From NCBI GenBank assembly GCA_037974665.1, contig CM075769.1:24206139-24270138 (forward strand): 64,000 nt of DNA. The letters run 5' to 3'. This DNA is from Ehretia macrophylla. Taxonomy: Eukaryota > Streptophyta > Magnoliopsida > Boraginales > Ehretiaceae. The notes below the pieces were generated by a model that saw nothing but the letters and a program-made list of their open reading frames with translations, ran no database searches and was not told the DNA's origin. The position numbers and the translations under genes are program-made. Numbering within the stretch: position 1 is the first letter of the stretch; each line of letters starts with the position of its first letter. Positions 38,042 to 49,673 of this stretch are shown in pieces.

Positions 38042-38416
38042 TGTGACGCCCGAGAATTTGCCATGCATTTAATTACTGTTGCATCCCTTGTTTGTGCATT
38101 TACTTCTATGCCTTATTAATTGACTTTGTGACTACTATTCACTCCGTTTTTTAAATGCTTTCTATTAGTTAATTAGCATTTTTATTAAATCATATTAATT
38201 GTAAAAGTAGTGGGAAAAATGTGCTTTTGAGCTTAAGACATTAGGAAGGCTCGTTTAGAAAATAATTTTAGAAGTCAAGTGAATAGTGTTACGTAACTAA
38301 CTTAGGTAATTAATTAGCTAGCATATATTTTTACATCTAAGCTCGTTTTGGAGCTAGCAACGCGCATTTTATTAGACCACTTAAGCACCCTAAGGACCCC
38401 ACCTCAACTCAAACCC

Positions 38417-38427
38417 TTATTATATCA
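38417..38427 (+). promoter_or_regulatory. TATA-like box in Gypsy-2 5' LTR
   Basis: TTATTATATCA is followed by CTTAAACACACAAAATG. A start near 38440-38450 would put about 2.1 kb of LTR and the whole hairpin set in the transcribed leader. The second copy is in the 3' LTR near 45950-45960. Confidence 0.5.
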
Positions 38428-39433
38428 CTTAAACACACAAAATGCAAAAGAAAAAAAAAATAAAAGCTGAAGAGCAGCCCCAAAAAACCCGACAGCCCCT
38501 CTTTGCTTATGGGAGCATTTTTCCATCTTCAACTCTCCAAATCAAGCCAAGCCAAGCCTTGAGCAAGTGGATTAGGGTGTCTTCAAGCCTCCTAGGTGTT
38601 CCTACGCGTAGTGGTGAGGGATTTCATGGCTTAATTTCGCATTTTAAAATAATTGCTATTTTCTTGATTTGTTAGAAATGATGTTTAATGCTATTGCAAG
38701 GCTCAAATAAGCTTATATATGTTGTGTACACATAGTAGAGACCACTTTTATGCTATTGTTTCATGAATTAAACGGTAGAAATCGATAGTTTGATTCTTAG
38801 GGTGAATAGTGACGTTTTTTTTAGGGTTTTGTGTAATTGTTCGAATTGGCTTGAATTAATGCTTCTAATTGATGCCTTAGGTGCTAGTGAAGATAGTTAA
38901 ATAACCCCGTGCACTTGCATTGCCCTTAAATCGCCTAAAAATGGAAAATAGCCGACTTTAAGTTGGGGCTTTCGGGGTTAATGCGATTCCGGGTGGATTC
39001 GGGCTTCAATTCTAGTTTCCTTAAGCTACCTAGGTGCTATAGATGCCTTGATATCCCTTAGTTGAAGTCCGGACAATGTAGTAGTAGTTTAAAGCCAAAA
39101 GAGGAAAATTGGGGCTTTCGGGGTAAACGCGAGCATTTGATTGAGTTCGAGGGTTGAAAGGGTACCTTGGGGGTTAATTAGAAGGTAGGGAGAGTTTCTT
39201 TTGAAAATGACATCATTAACTTGGGTTTGGAAGAGAAATAGTATGTAAAATAAAGGGGTTTAAGTGCAATTTCGTTTGTCTCACATTTCTAAACCCACGG
39301 CATGACTTCATGAGTGTTTATATATGATTTTAAATTGATTTGGAGCTTTTGAAATGATTCTATGCTTATATGGTATAAGTTCATTTGTAAACTGCTTATT
39401 AACTTCTATATTTGCTTCTATCCTAATTGCAAC

Positions 39434-39459
39434 GAGGTCAACCTACTTTGTTGATCCTC
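39434..39459 (+). other. CTACTTT-loop hairpin, Gypsy-2 5' LTR
   Basis: GAGGTCAAC pairs with GTTGATCCTC around CTACTTT with one bulged T. The fifth pair is T-A where the solo LTRs at 17784 and 29294 have G-C. The 3' LTR copy is at 46968-46993. Confidence 0.7.
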
Positions 39460-39519
39460 ATATGTGTTAATGCTTATATTATTGCTATTAACTTGCCATC
39501 GTTAAGTGCATTGCATAGT

Positions 39520-39685
39520 GGTTGCGCAACCATAGTGTCGGGGCGGATGTGTTGAATATCGGCTGGGCGGCAGAGGGCTTGCCGGTGGATATTCAAACTC
39601 CGTACCCTATTCCCTCATTCGCCTGGTCCGGAGATTGCCAGGGGATGTTGGGTCGTAGGATTCGGGGTACATCCGGAGTACACCC
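39520..39685 (+). other. palindrome GGTTGCGCAACC and GGGTAC inverted repeat
   Basis: The 12-bp perfect palindrome is at 39520-39531. At 39665-39685 GGGTAC and GTACACCC pair around a TCCGGA core. Both recur at the same relative places in the solo LTR at 26592-30315; in the one at 56131-59481 (minus) the palindrome has one changed base; in the one at 16388-18896 both are slightly altered. Confidence 0.6.
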
Positions 39686-40535
39686 ATTGGAGTGATTGGG
39701 GTTATGCCGGCTTATCGTGATCGTGCTCGTGGTTCGTGGATCGTGATTGAAGACCAGTGAAGATTGGTGTATAGGGGATTGTTGAAATGTATCCTTTTAA
39801 TTGTGTGGTTATTTAAGTTATCATTGATTCTTAAATTGTTAAAGTGTTATTGTTGTGTAATTGTATTATCTGTTGCATTGCACGCCCCGGGACTATATCC
39901 CTCACTGGGCAACAGTGGTTGCTCATACCTCGATATCTGTTTCAGGAGACGCTGAGGGTGATCCCCAGCTTGTTGATTTAGTTGAGGAAGAAGAAGTTCA
40001 GATCGAGCCTTTACCTTAGTTGCTGTGTCTGATAACTTGAGGTGGTTAATGATTTTTGTTGCTTTGGGGAAGACTCCTCTGATTACTTTATGTACTATTT
40101 TGTAGCCCAAGGGCTTTGTATATGTTTGTTGTATAAGTCGAAGATTAGATGGTTGGGTTGTAGCTTTGAAAGTCTATGAACTGTAATAACTTTTATTCTT
40201 GCCTTATTTCCTTGCATGCTTGTGAGTGGATGGTTAATGTAGAATGCTTTACTCTTTAAGTTGTTATATTGATTTCCTAGAATGTAATGATTATAAGTCT
40301 ATGCTGACAACCAGTTCTTGCATGCTTGTGTGTTTTGGTGATATTGTGTACTATAAGGCTCGGATGGCCTTATAGCTTTATTGTTTAATTAAATTAAGCT
40401 TGTATGTGTTGTAGAGACCTTGTTTAAGTGTTTACAGGTTTTTAGAATGTCCACGGTACAGAGGAGACTCTGTCCGTGTGTCGGGTCCGGACTTAACCTT
40501 TAGCTTGGGGGTTGGGTCGGGGCGTGACATTTAAG

Positions 40536-40547
40536 TGGTATCAGAGC
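40536..40547 (+). other. primer binding site of Gypsy-2
   Basis: TGGTATCAGAGC, six bases after the 5' LTR, complementary to initiator Met-tRNA; the same spacing as Gypsy-1. Confidence 0.93.
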
Positions 40548-40879
40548 TATAGATTGCATGAAGCCGGGTTAAATTTCTCGGTCTGTGGGTAGAGACTTGT
40601 TATGTGACTTTGTGAATACATGAGTCTTTGATTTTGATTGACCTAAGTGAAATTTGAATAAGGAATGAACATGCTAGCATGGAAATAGAATATCAAGAGT
40701 CTAGAATGTCAAGTATGATCTAGTGATTTATGTTTACTTCAAGAATGTGGAATATTTATTTGAATTCCCATGTACTTGTCTTTATGTGAATCTAATTGGA
40801 CTTTTCTTTATATGTTTACTTATAAATTGCATATATACATATATACCTGTCATAACACTTTGCATTCTAGCTATTCGTG

Positions 40880-43800
40880 ATGGGGCCTCGCCGTCGTGCT
40901 GATAATCCGAATGTTGGTGGAGAACCCGAGGGGGTACAAGGGCAAGAAGCTGAGGTAGCCGAAAATGCACCGCAGGTTCAAGAGCCGAGCACTGCACAGA
41001 TCTTGGCCACGATGGCCACAGCCATGAACACTATCGCCCAGTTTGTTACACAACAGGGTCAGCCAGGGGTCGTTGCAGGTAATCAGGCTGCGAGAGCCGG
41101 AGGTAGTGGTCCTACTGGAGGTAATCTGTATGATCGGTTTATACATCATGGGGCTTATACTTTCTTTGGGGAGCCGGACGATATGAAAGCTGAGATGTGG
41201 CTAAGAAAGTTCGAGAGAGTGGCAGCGATATTGGAGTGCCATGATGACAGGAAGATTACTTATGCTACTTTCCTTCTCGAGGGTGATGCTGAAGATTGGT
41301 GGAATACCATCAGTGAGAAATGGGTAGCTGAGGGAGGTCATCATTCGTGGGCCGACTTTGTCCGAGAATTTCGAGACAAGTATATATCGGTAGTTGCCCG
41401 CGAGAGGCGACAGACTGAGTTCATAAACTTGAGGCAGGGAAGTATGACGGTAGATCAATACGAGGCTACTTTTACCCGGCTTTCCCGTTATGCACCAGCT
41501 TTAATTCAGCCGGAGGACATGAAGATTCAGAGGTTCATCATGGGTCTGAGGAGAGATATTATGCTGAACTTGTCTTCAAATGATTTTCCTAACTATGCTG
41601 CAGTGGTCCGAGCTGCCTCGAGATATGAGAAACGGAAAGCCGATGTATTAGCCGAGACCAGTCAATCGAGTAAACGGTTTCAGTCTCAGAGTCAAGGGTA
41701 CCAGGGGCAGGCTGTATCAGTTGGGCAGAGTTCGCAGCCGAGACAGACTCAGAGTTACACAGGGCCTACTCAGACTCAGGCACGACCAGTTCAGAGCCAG
41801 ACTCAGAGTCAGTTCCGTCCAGCGGTTTCCCGTTCGCAGCAGGGTAGTTCAGCTACCTCTACTTACAGAGCTCCTTCGGGAGGCACTGTTGCAAGACGTC
41901 ACCAGCAGTGCAGCTTCTGTCAGCGTCAGGGTCACACTGAGGATGTTTGTTGGAAGAAACATAACAAGTGTACAGGTTGCGGCAGTGATCAGCACAGGGT
42001 TAAAGACTGTCAGAAATTTAAGAACCCTAGGGGTCAGACATCAGCTCAGAACTCTCAGACCAGGGCCCCAGCTGCAGCACCACCACCACGAGGCCAGGCC
42101 CGTGTATTTGCCTTGGATGCCGAGGAGCTTCCGGACACTACCGCTGTGGTAGAAGGTATTTTTCTTCTTAATGATCAATCAGTTAAGGTTTTAATTGATT
42201 CCGGGGCTTCGCATTCTTTTATTACTCCTACTTGTGCACAAAATGCTAAATTGAAACATGATAAACTGTTGCATGAGATTGTGGTTTATACTCCTATGGG
42301 TCCGAAGTTTGTTACTAGATCTATTTGCAGAGCATGTAGTATATTTATTGAAGGTCGTGTTTTTCCTGCTGATTTGATTATCCTACCCTTCAATGACTTT
42401 GAAATTATATTGGGGATGGACTGGTTAAGTAAATATTATGCCCAGCTTGATTGTAGAAAGAAGATTGTGTATCTAGAGATGCCTGACCAGCCTGTACTTA
42501 AAATAGTTGGTAGTAGAAAATCTACGGGAACTCCTATTATTTCTTCTATTAGGGCATCTAAATTATTGAGCAAGGGTTGTGAGGCTTATCTTGCTTATTT
42601 GATTAATCAACCTGGGGATCAACTGAAATTGAATGATGTACCTATCGTGAGAGAGTTTCCGGAGGTCTTTCCTGAGGAATTACCTGGGTTACCGCCTGAT
42701 AGAGAGATAGAGTTCATGATTGATTTATTGCCGGGGACTTCACCTATCTCTAGGACTCCGTACAGAATGGCTCCACCTGAGTTGCAGGAATTGAAAGTTC
42801 AATTGCAGGGCTTGCTTGAGAAGGGATTCATTCAGCCGAGTTCTTCGCCGTGGGGTGCGCCAGTTCTCTTCGTTAAAAAGAAAGACGGATCTCTTCGCCT
42901 ATGCATCGATTACCGTGGTCTTAATCAGGTAACCATCAAAAATAAATATCCTTTGCCTTTAATCGAAGAGTTGTTTGATCAGTTGCAAGGCGCCAGGGTA
43001 TTCTCTAAATTTGACCTGAGGCAGGGCTATTATCAACTAAGGATTAAGAAAGATGATGTTCCTAAAACTGCCTTCAGAACTCGATATGGCCATTATGAGT
43101 TTGTTGTCTTGCCGTTTGGTCTTACTAATGCTCCCGCCGCATTCATGGATTTAATGCAGAGGGTATTCCGTCCTTATCTGGATCAATTTGTAGTCATATT
43201 TATTGATGATATCCTTGTTTATTCTAAATCTGAGGCGGAACATGAACAACATCTCAGAATTGTGTTGCAAACTCTTCAGGAGCATCGGTTATTTGCAAAG
43301 TTTAGCAAGTGTGAATTCTGGCTTAAGCAAGTTGCTTTTCTTGGCCATATTATCTCGCAGGATGGTATTTCTGTTGATCCAGCGAAGATTGAAGTTGTGT
43401 TATCTTGGAAACGACCTGAAACTGTCACGGAAATTCGTAGCTTCCTTGGTTTAGCTGGGTATTATCGGAGGTTTGTAAAGGATTTCTCTAAGATTGCAGG
43501 GCCTTTAACTCAACTTACTCAGAAGAAAACAGTATTTGACTGGAATGATAAATGTGAGGCCAGCTTCCAGGAATTGAAGAAGAGATTGACTACAGCTCCT
43601 GTTCTTGCTTTACCTGAGGGTTATGATAATCTGGTGATCTACAGTGATGCTTCGAAGGAAGGTCTGGGTTGTGTATTGATGCAGAATGGCAGGGTTATTG
43701 CTTATGCTTCCAGGAAACTGAAGCCTTATGAGCTCAACTATCCGACTCACGATCTTGAGCTTGCAGCTATCATCCTTGCATTAAAGAAATGGCGTCATTA

Positions 43801-45652
43801 TCTTTGGGGCAACAAATTTGAAATCTTTACAGACCATAAGAGCTTGAAATATCTGTTTTTCCAGAAAGAGTTGAACATGAGGCAGAGACGATGGCTGGAA
43901 TTACTTGAGGACTATAATTGCACCATTAATTATCTTCCGGGCAAGGCCAATATTGTTGCTGATGCTTTGAGCCGAAAGGCTACTGTTGCCAGCTTGATTA
44001 TCAAGAATTGGGAATTCATGGAAGAATTGTGCTTATGGAAGCCTAGTACTTCAAATTCTGGTATTCAATTTGCAAGTTTGCAGATTCAATCTCTGTTGTT
44101 ATCCAGGATTCGAGAAGCTCAACAGGCTGATCTTCAATTATTGAAAGTCTTAGAGAATTCTAAAGGGGGAGAGTCGGATTTCAAACTGCACGACGATGGT
44201 ATTCTCAAATTCAAAGGTAGAATCTGTATTCCGAATGATCCAACTCTGAAGAAGGATATTCTTGCTGAGGCACACAGTTCCAGATATACTATCCATCCGG
44301 GCAGTACGAAAATGTATAAAGATTTGAAGCAGAACTTCTGGTGGAATAATATGAAGAGAGAGATTGCTGACTATGTTGCCCGATGTCTTACTTGTCAGAA
44401 AGTTAAAGCAGAACATCAGAGACCTGCAGGGTTATTGCAGCCTTTGGCTATTCCTGTTTGGAAATGGGACCATATTACTAAGGATTTCGTATCCGATTTA
44501 CCGAGGTCTTCGAGGGGTAACGACTCAGTCTGGGTTATTGTGGATAGACTGACCAAGACTTCTCATTTTATTGCTAAAAAGAAGTCTGATTCTCTCGATA
44601 AACTGGTAGAGTTGTATATTGAGAACGTGGTCCGACTTCATGGAATTCCAAAGAGTATTGTGTCGGATAGGGATCCCAGATTCACATCTCAGTTCTGGCA
44701 GAAGATTCAGAAAGCTCTGGGCACGAATTTGAATTTCAGTACAGCTTATCACCCTCAGACAGATGGTCAATCCGAGAGAACTATCTTGATCCTTGAGGAT
44801 ATGTTGCGGGCTTGCATTCTGGACTTCGGTAAAAGTTGGGAGAAATATTTGCCACTAGCAGAGTTCGCCTACAACAATAGTTATCAAGCTACTATTGGTA
44901 TGGCACCTTATGAGGCACTGTATGGGCGTAAATGTCGGTCTCCTCTCTACTGGGATGATGTTGGTGAGATGAAGACTATCGACCCTACTCTCTTACCTGA
45001 AATGAACAAAATGATTGATCAGGTGCAGCTTATCAGAAAAAGAATGCTTACAGCACAGAGCCGGCAGAAGAGTTATGCAGATAGACGACGTCGTGATCTG
45101 AAATTTGCTGTGGGGGACCGGGTATTTCTGAAAATTTCTCCTCGCAAAGGTTTGATTCGGCATGGTAAAGGAGGTAAACTCAGTCCTCGATATGTGGGAC
45201 CATTTGAGATAACTGAAACTGTTGGTGATTTGGCTTACCGTCTAGCTTTACCTCCCAGTCTGGGCAGAATTCATGACGTATTCCATGTTTCCATGCTTCG
45301 AAAGTATCAGCCAGATCCCTCTCACATACTTGAGCCGGAACCGCTAGAGATCAGTGAAACTTTGACCTACACAGAGAAACCTCTTCGAATTGTTGATCAG
45401 AAAGTTCAGGAGCTGAGGACTAAAAGCATTCCGATGGTTAAAGTTCTGTGGGATCATCACGGAGTAGAGGATGCGACGTGGGAAAGAGAGGATCAGATGC
45501 GGGATCGGTATCCAGAGTTATTCGCCGAATCATGTAAGAATTGCGTGGGCGCAATTAGTTTAAGGGGGAGAGGATGTGACGCCCGAGAATTTGCCATGCA
45601 TTTAATTACTGTTGCATCCCTTGTTTGTGCATTTACTTCTATGCCTTATTAA
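40880..45652 (+). CDS. Gypsy-2 gag-pol polyprotein
   Basis: 1590 codons from ATG 40880 ([11 protein letters not shown]); an in-frame GTG just before is not a likely plant start. Approximate residues: Gag capsid region 80-260 ([22 protein letters not shown]); Q/S-rich linker 265-340; two zinc knuckles 344-380 ([28 protein letters not shown]); protease [10 protein letters not shown] near 440; reverse transcriptase with FIDDILVYS near 776; RNase [10 protein letters not shown] near 923; integrase H-H-C-C zinc region 1131-1172, then catalytic core with D near 1222, D near 1263 and E near 1300; chromodomain-like tail 1511-1550 ([17 protein letters not shown]). Single-frame gag-pol is usual for chromoviruses. 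The stop lies 78 bases inside the 3' LTR. Looks whole. Confidence 0.95.
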   Translation: MGPRRRADNPNVGGEPEGVQGQEAEVAENAPQVQEPSTAQILATMATAMNTIAQFVTQQGQPGVVAGNQAARAGGSGPTGGNLYDRFIHHGAYTFFGEPDDMKAEMWLRKFERVAAILECHDDRKITYATFLLEGDAEDWWNTISEKWVAEGGHHSWADFVREFRDKYISVVARERRQTEFINLRQGSMTVDQYEATFTRLSRYAPALIQPEDMKIQRFIMGLRRDIMLNLSSNDFPNYAAVVRAASRYEKRKADVLAETSQSSKRFQSQSQGYQGQAVSVGQSSQPRQTQSYTGPTQTQARPVQSQTQSQFRPAVSRSQQGSSATSTYRAPSGGTVARRHQQCSFCQRQGHTEDVCWKKHNKCTGCGSDQHRVKDCQKFKNPRGQTSAQNSQTRAPAAAPPPRGQARVFALDAEELPDTTAVVEGIFLLNDQSVKVLIDSGASHSFITPTCAQNAKLKHDKLLHEIVVYTPMGPKFVTRSICRACSIFIEGRVFPADLIILPFNDFEIILGMDWLSKYYAQLDCRKKIVYLEMPDQPVLKIVGSRKSTGTPIISSIRASKLLSKGCEAYLAYLINQPGDQLKLNDVPIVREFPEVFPEELPGLPPDREIEFMIDLLPGTSPISRTPYRMAPPELQELKVQLQGLLEKGFIQPSSSPWGAPVLFVKKKDGSLRLCIDYRGLNQVTIKNKYPLPLIEELFDQLQGARVFSKFDLRQGYYQLRIKKDDVPKTAFRTRYGHYEFVVLPFGLTNAPAAFMDLMQRVFRPYLDQFVVIFIDDILVYSKSEAEHEQHLRIVLQTLQEHRLFAKFSKCEFWLKQVAFLGHIISQDGISVDPAKIEVVLSWKRPETVTEIRSFLGLAGYYRRFVKDFSKIAGPLTQLTQKKTVFDWNDKCEASFQELKKRLTTAPVLALPEGYDNLVIYSDASKEGLGCVLMQNGRVIAYASRKLKPYELNYPTHDLELAAIILALKKWRHYLWGNKFEIFTDHKSLKYLFFQKELNMRQRRWLELLEDYNCTINYLPGKANIVADALSRKATVASLIIKNWEFMEELCLWKPSTSNSGIQFASLQIQSLLLSRIREAQQADLQLLKVLENSKGGESDFKLHDDGILKFKGRICIPNDPTLKKDILAEAHSSRYTIHPGSTKMYKDLKQNFWWNNMKREIADYVARCLTCQKVKAEHQRPAGLLQPLAIPVWKWDHITKDFVSDLPRSSRGNDSVWVIVDRLTKTSHFIAKKKSDSLDKLVELYIENVVRLHGIPKSIVSDRDPRFTSQFWQKIQKALGTNLNFSTAYHPQTDGQSERTILILEDMLRACILDFGKSWEKYLPLAEFAYNNSYQATIGMAPYEALYGRKCRSPLYWDDVGEMKTIDPTLLPEMNKMIDQVQLIRKRMLTAQSRQKSYADRRRRDLKFAVGDRVFLKISPRKGLIRHGKGGKLSPRYVGPFEITETVGDLAYRLALPPSLGRIHDVFHVSMLRKYQPDPSHILEPEPLEISETLTYTEKPLRIVDQKVQELRTKSIPMVKVLWDHHGVEDATWEREDQMRDRYPELFAESCKNCVGAISLRGRGCDAREFAMHLITVASLVCAFTSMPY
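45539..45556 (+). other. hairpin before the polypurine tract, Gypsy-2
   Basis: AATTGCG and CGCAATT pair over 7 bp around TGGG, five bases before the purine tract. Here it codes NCVGAI, against NFEDEI in Gypsy-1, yet the stem is intact. Confidence 0.65.
45562..45574 (+). other. polypurine tract of Gypsy-2
   Basis: AAGGGGGAGAGGA abuts the 3' LTR. The preceding bases are nearly the same as in Gypsy-3. Confidence 0.88.
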
Positions 45653-48063
45653 TTGACTTTGTGACTACTATTCACTCCGTTTTTTAAATGCTTTCTATTA
45701 GTTAATTAGCATTTTTATTAAATCATATTAATTGTAAAAGTAGTGGGAAAAATGTGCTTTTGAGCTTAAGACGTTAGGAAGGCTCGTTTAGAAAATAATT
45801 TTAGAAGTCAAGTGAATAGTGTTACGTAACTAACTTAGGTAATTAATTAGCTAGCATATATTTTTACATCTAAGCTCGTTTTGGAGCTAGCAACGCGCAT
45901 TTTATTAGACCACTTAAGCACCCTAAGGACCCCACCTCAACTCAAACCCTTATTATATCACTTAAACACACAAAATGCAAAAGAAAAAAAAAAATAAAAG
46001 CTGAAGAGCAGCCCCAAAAAACCCGACAGCCCCTCTTTGCTTATGGGAGCATTTTTCCATCTTCAACTCTCCAAATCAAGCCAAGCCAAGCCTTGAGCAA
46101 GTGGATTAGGGTGTCTTCAAGCCTCCTAGGTGTTCCTACGCGTAGTGGTGAGGGATTTCATGGCTTAATTTCGCATTTTAAAATAATTGCTATTTTCTTG
46201 ATTTGTTAGAAATGATGTTTAATGCTATTGCAAGGCTCAAATAAGCTTATATATGTTGTGTACACATAGTAGAGACCACTTTTATGCTATTGTTTCATGA
46301 ATTAAACGGTAGAAATCGATAGTTTGATTCTTAGGGTGAATAGTGACGTTTTTTTTAGGGTTTTGTGTAATTGTTCGAATTGGCTTGAATTAATGCTTCT
46401 AATTGATGCCTTAGGTGCTAGTGAAGATAGTTAAATAACCCCGTGCACTTGCATTGCCCTTAAATCGCCTAAAAATGGAAAATAGCCGACTTTAAGTTGG
46501 GGCTTTCGGGGTTAATGCGATTCCGGGTGGATTCGGGCTTCAATTCTAGTTTCCTTAAGCTACCTAGGTGCTATAGATGCCTTGATATCCCTTAGTTGAA
46601 GTCCGGACAATGTAGTAGTAGTTTAAAGCCAAAAGAGGAAAATTGGGGCTTTCGGGGTAAACGCGAGCATTTGATTGAGTTCGAGGGTTGAAAGGGTACC
46701 TTGGGGGTTAATTAGAAGGTAGGGAGAGTTTCTTTTGAAAATGACATCATTAACTTGGGTTTGGAAGAGAAATAGTATGTAAAATAAAGGGGTTTAAGTG
46801 CAATTTCGTTTGTCTCACATTTCTAAACCCACGGCATGACTTCATGAGTGTTTATATATGATTTTAAATTGATTTGGAGCTTTTGAAATGATTCTATGCT
46901 TATATGGTATAAGTTCATTTGTAAACTGCTTATTAACTTCTATATTTGCTTCTATCCTAATTGCAACGAGGTCAACCTACTTTGTTGATCCTCATATGTG
47001 TTAATGCTTATATTATTGCTATTAACTTGCCATCGTTAAGTGCATTGCATAGTGGTTGCGCAACCATAGTGTCGGGGCGGATGTGTTGAATATCGGCTGG
47101 GCGGCAGAGGGCTTGCCGGTGGATATTCAAACTCCGTACCCTATTCCCTCATTCGCCTGGTCCGGAGATTGCCAGGGGATGTTGGGTCGTAGGATTCGGG
47201 GTACATCCGGAGTACACCCATTGGAGTGATTGGGGTTATGCCGGCTTATCGTGATCGTGCTCGTGGTTCGTGGATCGTGATTGAAGACCAGTGAAGATTG
47301 GTGTATAGGGGATTGTTGAAATGTATCCTTTTAATTGTGTGGTTATTTAAGTTATCATTGATTCTTAAATTGTTAAAGTGTTATTGTTGTGTAATTGTAT
47401 TATCTGTTGCATTGCACGCCCCGGGACTATATCCCTCACTGGGCAACAGTGGTTGCTCATACCTCGATATCTGTTTCAGGAGACGCTGAGGGTGATCCCC
47501 AGCTTGTTGATTTAGTTGAGGAAGAAGAAGTTCAGATCGAGCCTTTACCTTAGTTGCTGTGTCTGATAACTTGAGGTGGTTAATGATTTTTGTTGCTTTG
47601 GGGAAGACTCCTCTGATTACTTTATGTACTATTTTGTAGCCCAAGGGCTTTGTATATGTTTGTTGTATAAGTCGAAGATTAGATGGTTGGGTTGTAGCTT
47701 TGAAAGTCTATGAACTGTAATAACTTTTATTCTTGCCTTATTTCCTTGCATGCTTGTGAGTGGATGGTTAATGTAGAATGCTTTACTCTTTAAGTTGTTA
47801 TATTGATTTCCTAGAATGTAATGATTATAAGTCTATGCTGACAACCAGTTCTTGCATGCTTGTGTGTTTTGGTGATATTGTGTACTATAAGGCTCGGATG
47901 GCCTTATAGCTTTATTGTTTAATTAAATTAAGCTTGTATGTGTTGTAGAGACCTTGTTTAAGTGTTTACAGGTTTTTAGAATGTCCACGGTACAGAGGAG
48001 ACTCTGTCCGTGTGTCGGGTCCGGACTTAACCTTTAGCTTGGGGGTTGGGTCGGGGCGTGACA
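45575..48063 (+). repeat. Gypsy-2 3' LTR
   Basis: 2489 bp, almost identical to 38042-40529. It repeats all the elements noted there, including the hairpin at 46968-46993 and the palindrome at 47054-47065. Confidence 0.95.
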
Positions 48064-49200
48064 AGCACATCATCAAGTTACTAAACAAAAAAACATAAAA
48101 GAAACTAGTCTAATTTTTTTGTTGTGAATTTCCATTGTTGCTGCTTCTGTTCTGCACTTTTGATTCAATGCCTTATATAGGCATAACCGTTTTTTACTTA
48201 ACCGCCTTGGCCAATGGGCCAAGGCTTTACTTGCATTTAATTTTTCTTTTTCAAGTCTTCAACAAATTCTCACAAAAAAGTTTTTCTTCATTCTTTTTCA
48301 TCCAATCCTTCGAGATGTTGCTCCAATTGTTCTTTCATCATCACAGCTCTTGATCTGCAACTCCCTGTGATCTTCATATTTAATTATTTTTCTCATGCAC
48401 AAACAACTCTTTAGCCCTGAAATATGTGAAAAAGCCTTAATTAAATTATAAACAAAATTAATGCACTTAAGACTTATTAATTATGCTTAAATTGAATGCA
48501 ATAAAGGCTAATTTAAATATAAAAATATGCAAACCCCGATTTATATTACCAGACCCGGATCCGTGTTTGGATTTGGGTCCAGGTCCAAATCCATGATCCA
48601 AAATAGTTTTGGGTTGTTGGGTTTCAATTTGGACTTGGACCTTTTATTTTTCTTTTCAAATTGGGCTATTGGGTTAGTTTTAAAAGGAGTTTTAAAAACT
48701 ACTAGGCTAAGTGTTTTAAATAAATTAGTTGGACTTGTTTTATTTAAATTCAGTCCAAGTTTATTTTTGACCCAATACTATTTGATTTAAAGCCCAAAAT
48801 AATATATAGAGACTTTTATTTAATAAATGATTGATTAAATTAAATAAATAAAGGGTGTTTTATTTATGAGATATTATTCTTATTTAATAAATGGTTTATT
48901 AAATTAGGCAAAATAATATAATGAGATTATGGAACTAATTGCGCCATATTCGGAGGATTACCTTTGAATGTATGATTGTGTGTATGGATGATCATGGACT
49001 AAAAATTGTAAATGGATAAATGAATGGATGAATGATTGATTTATTTATTTATTTACCCATTTTGGGTTTTTTGTAATTTTTTAAGTGGGCTTGCATGCTT
49101 CTTACCCATTTTGATAATGGAAAACCCCATTCTCATTTATGTACCCCACTAGATTAGGAATCTATGTACATAAATATAAAAAGAAGATCAAGCAGGACGC
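48064..49200. other. unclassified AT-rich DNA, right part
   Basis: It continues 37898-38041. On minus, TATATAAGGC at about 48170-48180 is a good TATA box. A 9-bp perfect inverted repeat GCCTTGGCC / GGCCAAGGC lies at 48204-48225. From about 48530 to 49200 the DNA is AT-rich with GGGTTTGGACTTGGACC-like stretches and no convincing gene or family match. It may be the upstream part of Copia-3. Confidence 0.35.
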
Positions 49201-49506
49201 ATCAAAGAGTTGATAAACCCAGTTCACAAAATGAGTTTTGTGAAGCCGAGAAGGAGCAACATATGCATCAACTAAATGGGTCATTTACTTGATTTAGGTA
49301 TTCAACCTAGTGGTTCAAGTTAAGAGTGTTCCTAGTTCATGATCATCCCATTTTATTTTATGCATTTATTTATTTATTTATGCTATAAATATGTGATGAA
49401 TGCATAAATGTTTCTATTTATTTATGCGATAAATTGAAATTAGAAGCATGTGAAAAGTGAGACCTAAGTAAAGACCAGTAAACCTTCTTAAACTAAATAT
49501 TAAGTT

Positions 49507-49543
49507 GATGATGGTGTAATCTTGAGAAGATTATATCATTGTC
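49507..49543 (+). other. 17-bp hairpin in the Copia-3 leader
   Basis: GATGATGGTGTAATCTT pairs with AAGATTATATCATTGTC around a GAG loop. Four of the pairs are G-U in + RNA, and would be mismatches in minus RNA. Confidence 0.6.
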
Positions 49544-49673
49544 TTCTATTATCATAGATTAGTTTATATCTTGGGCAAGTAAGTAGCTAGCTATGGACAT
49601 ATAGGGGTTATTTATTTGTATCAACATATGAACTAAGTCTATATAAGCATGAGATGTAGGAAATTTGGATTCT

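Larger units (their letters stand above)
38042..40529 (+). repeat. Gypsy-2 5' LTR
   Basis: 2488 bp, TGTGACGCCCGAGAA to GTCGGGGCGTGACA. A TATA-like TTATTATATCA is at 38417-38427, with a CA-rich likely start region just downstream. CTACTTT hairpin 39434-39459, palindrome GGTTGCGCAACC 39520-39531, GGGTAC inverted repeat 39665-39685. Confidence 0.95.
38042..48063 (+). mobile_element. Gypsy-2: young full-length Ty3/Gypsy chromovirus, looks whole
   Basis: A 10.02-kb element on + with LTRs 38042-40529 and 45575-48063, primer site 40536-40547, a single gag-pol frame 40880-45652 and polypurine tract 45562-45574. Reading the LTRs side by side I see one substitution and one A-run length difference in about 2490 bp, so the insertion is very recent (tens of thousands of years or less at usual plant rates). 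It looks whole, with no breaks seen. The flanks CCAGA (38037-38041) and AGCAC (48064-48068) are not a duplication, which is unexpected at this age. Confidence 0.95.

Noticed and set aside
39764-39955. Short frame on + repeated at 47298-47489
   Set aside because: Same position in both Gypsy-2 LTRs; the match reflects LTR identity.
40871-41458. Antisense frames across the Gypsy-2 gag
   Set aside because: Shadows of the long gag-pol frame; codon bias of the sense strand explains them.
48530-48790. 87-codon frame as a possible host gene
   Set aside because: Low-complexity peptide, no motif, no start context or splice signals, and it sits in AT-rich DNA next to Copia-3.
49507-49543. Possible microRNA precursor
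   Set aside because: The stem is 17 bp, too short for a plant microRNA precursor, and lies in a Copia leader.
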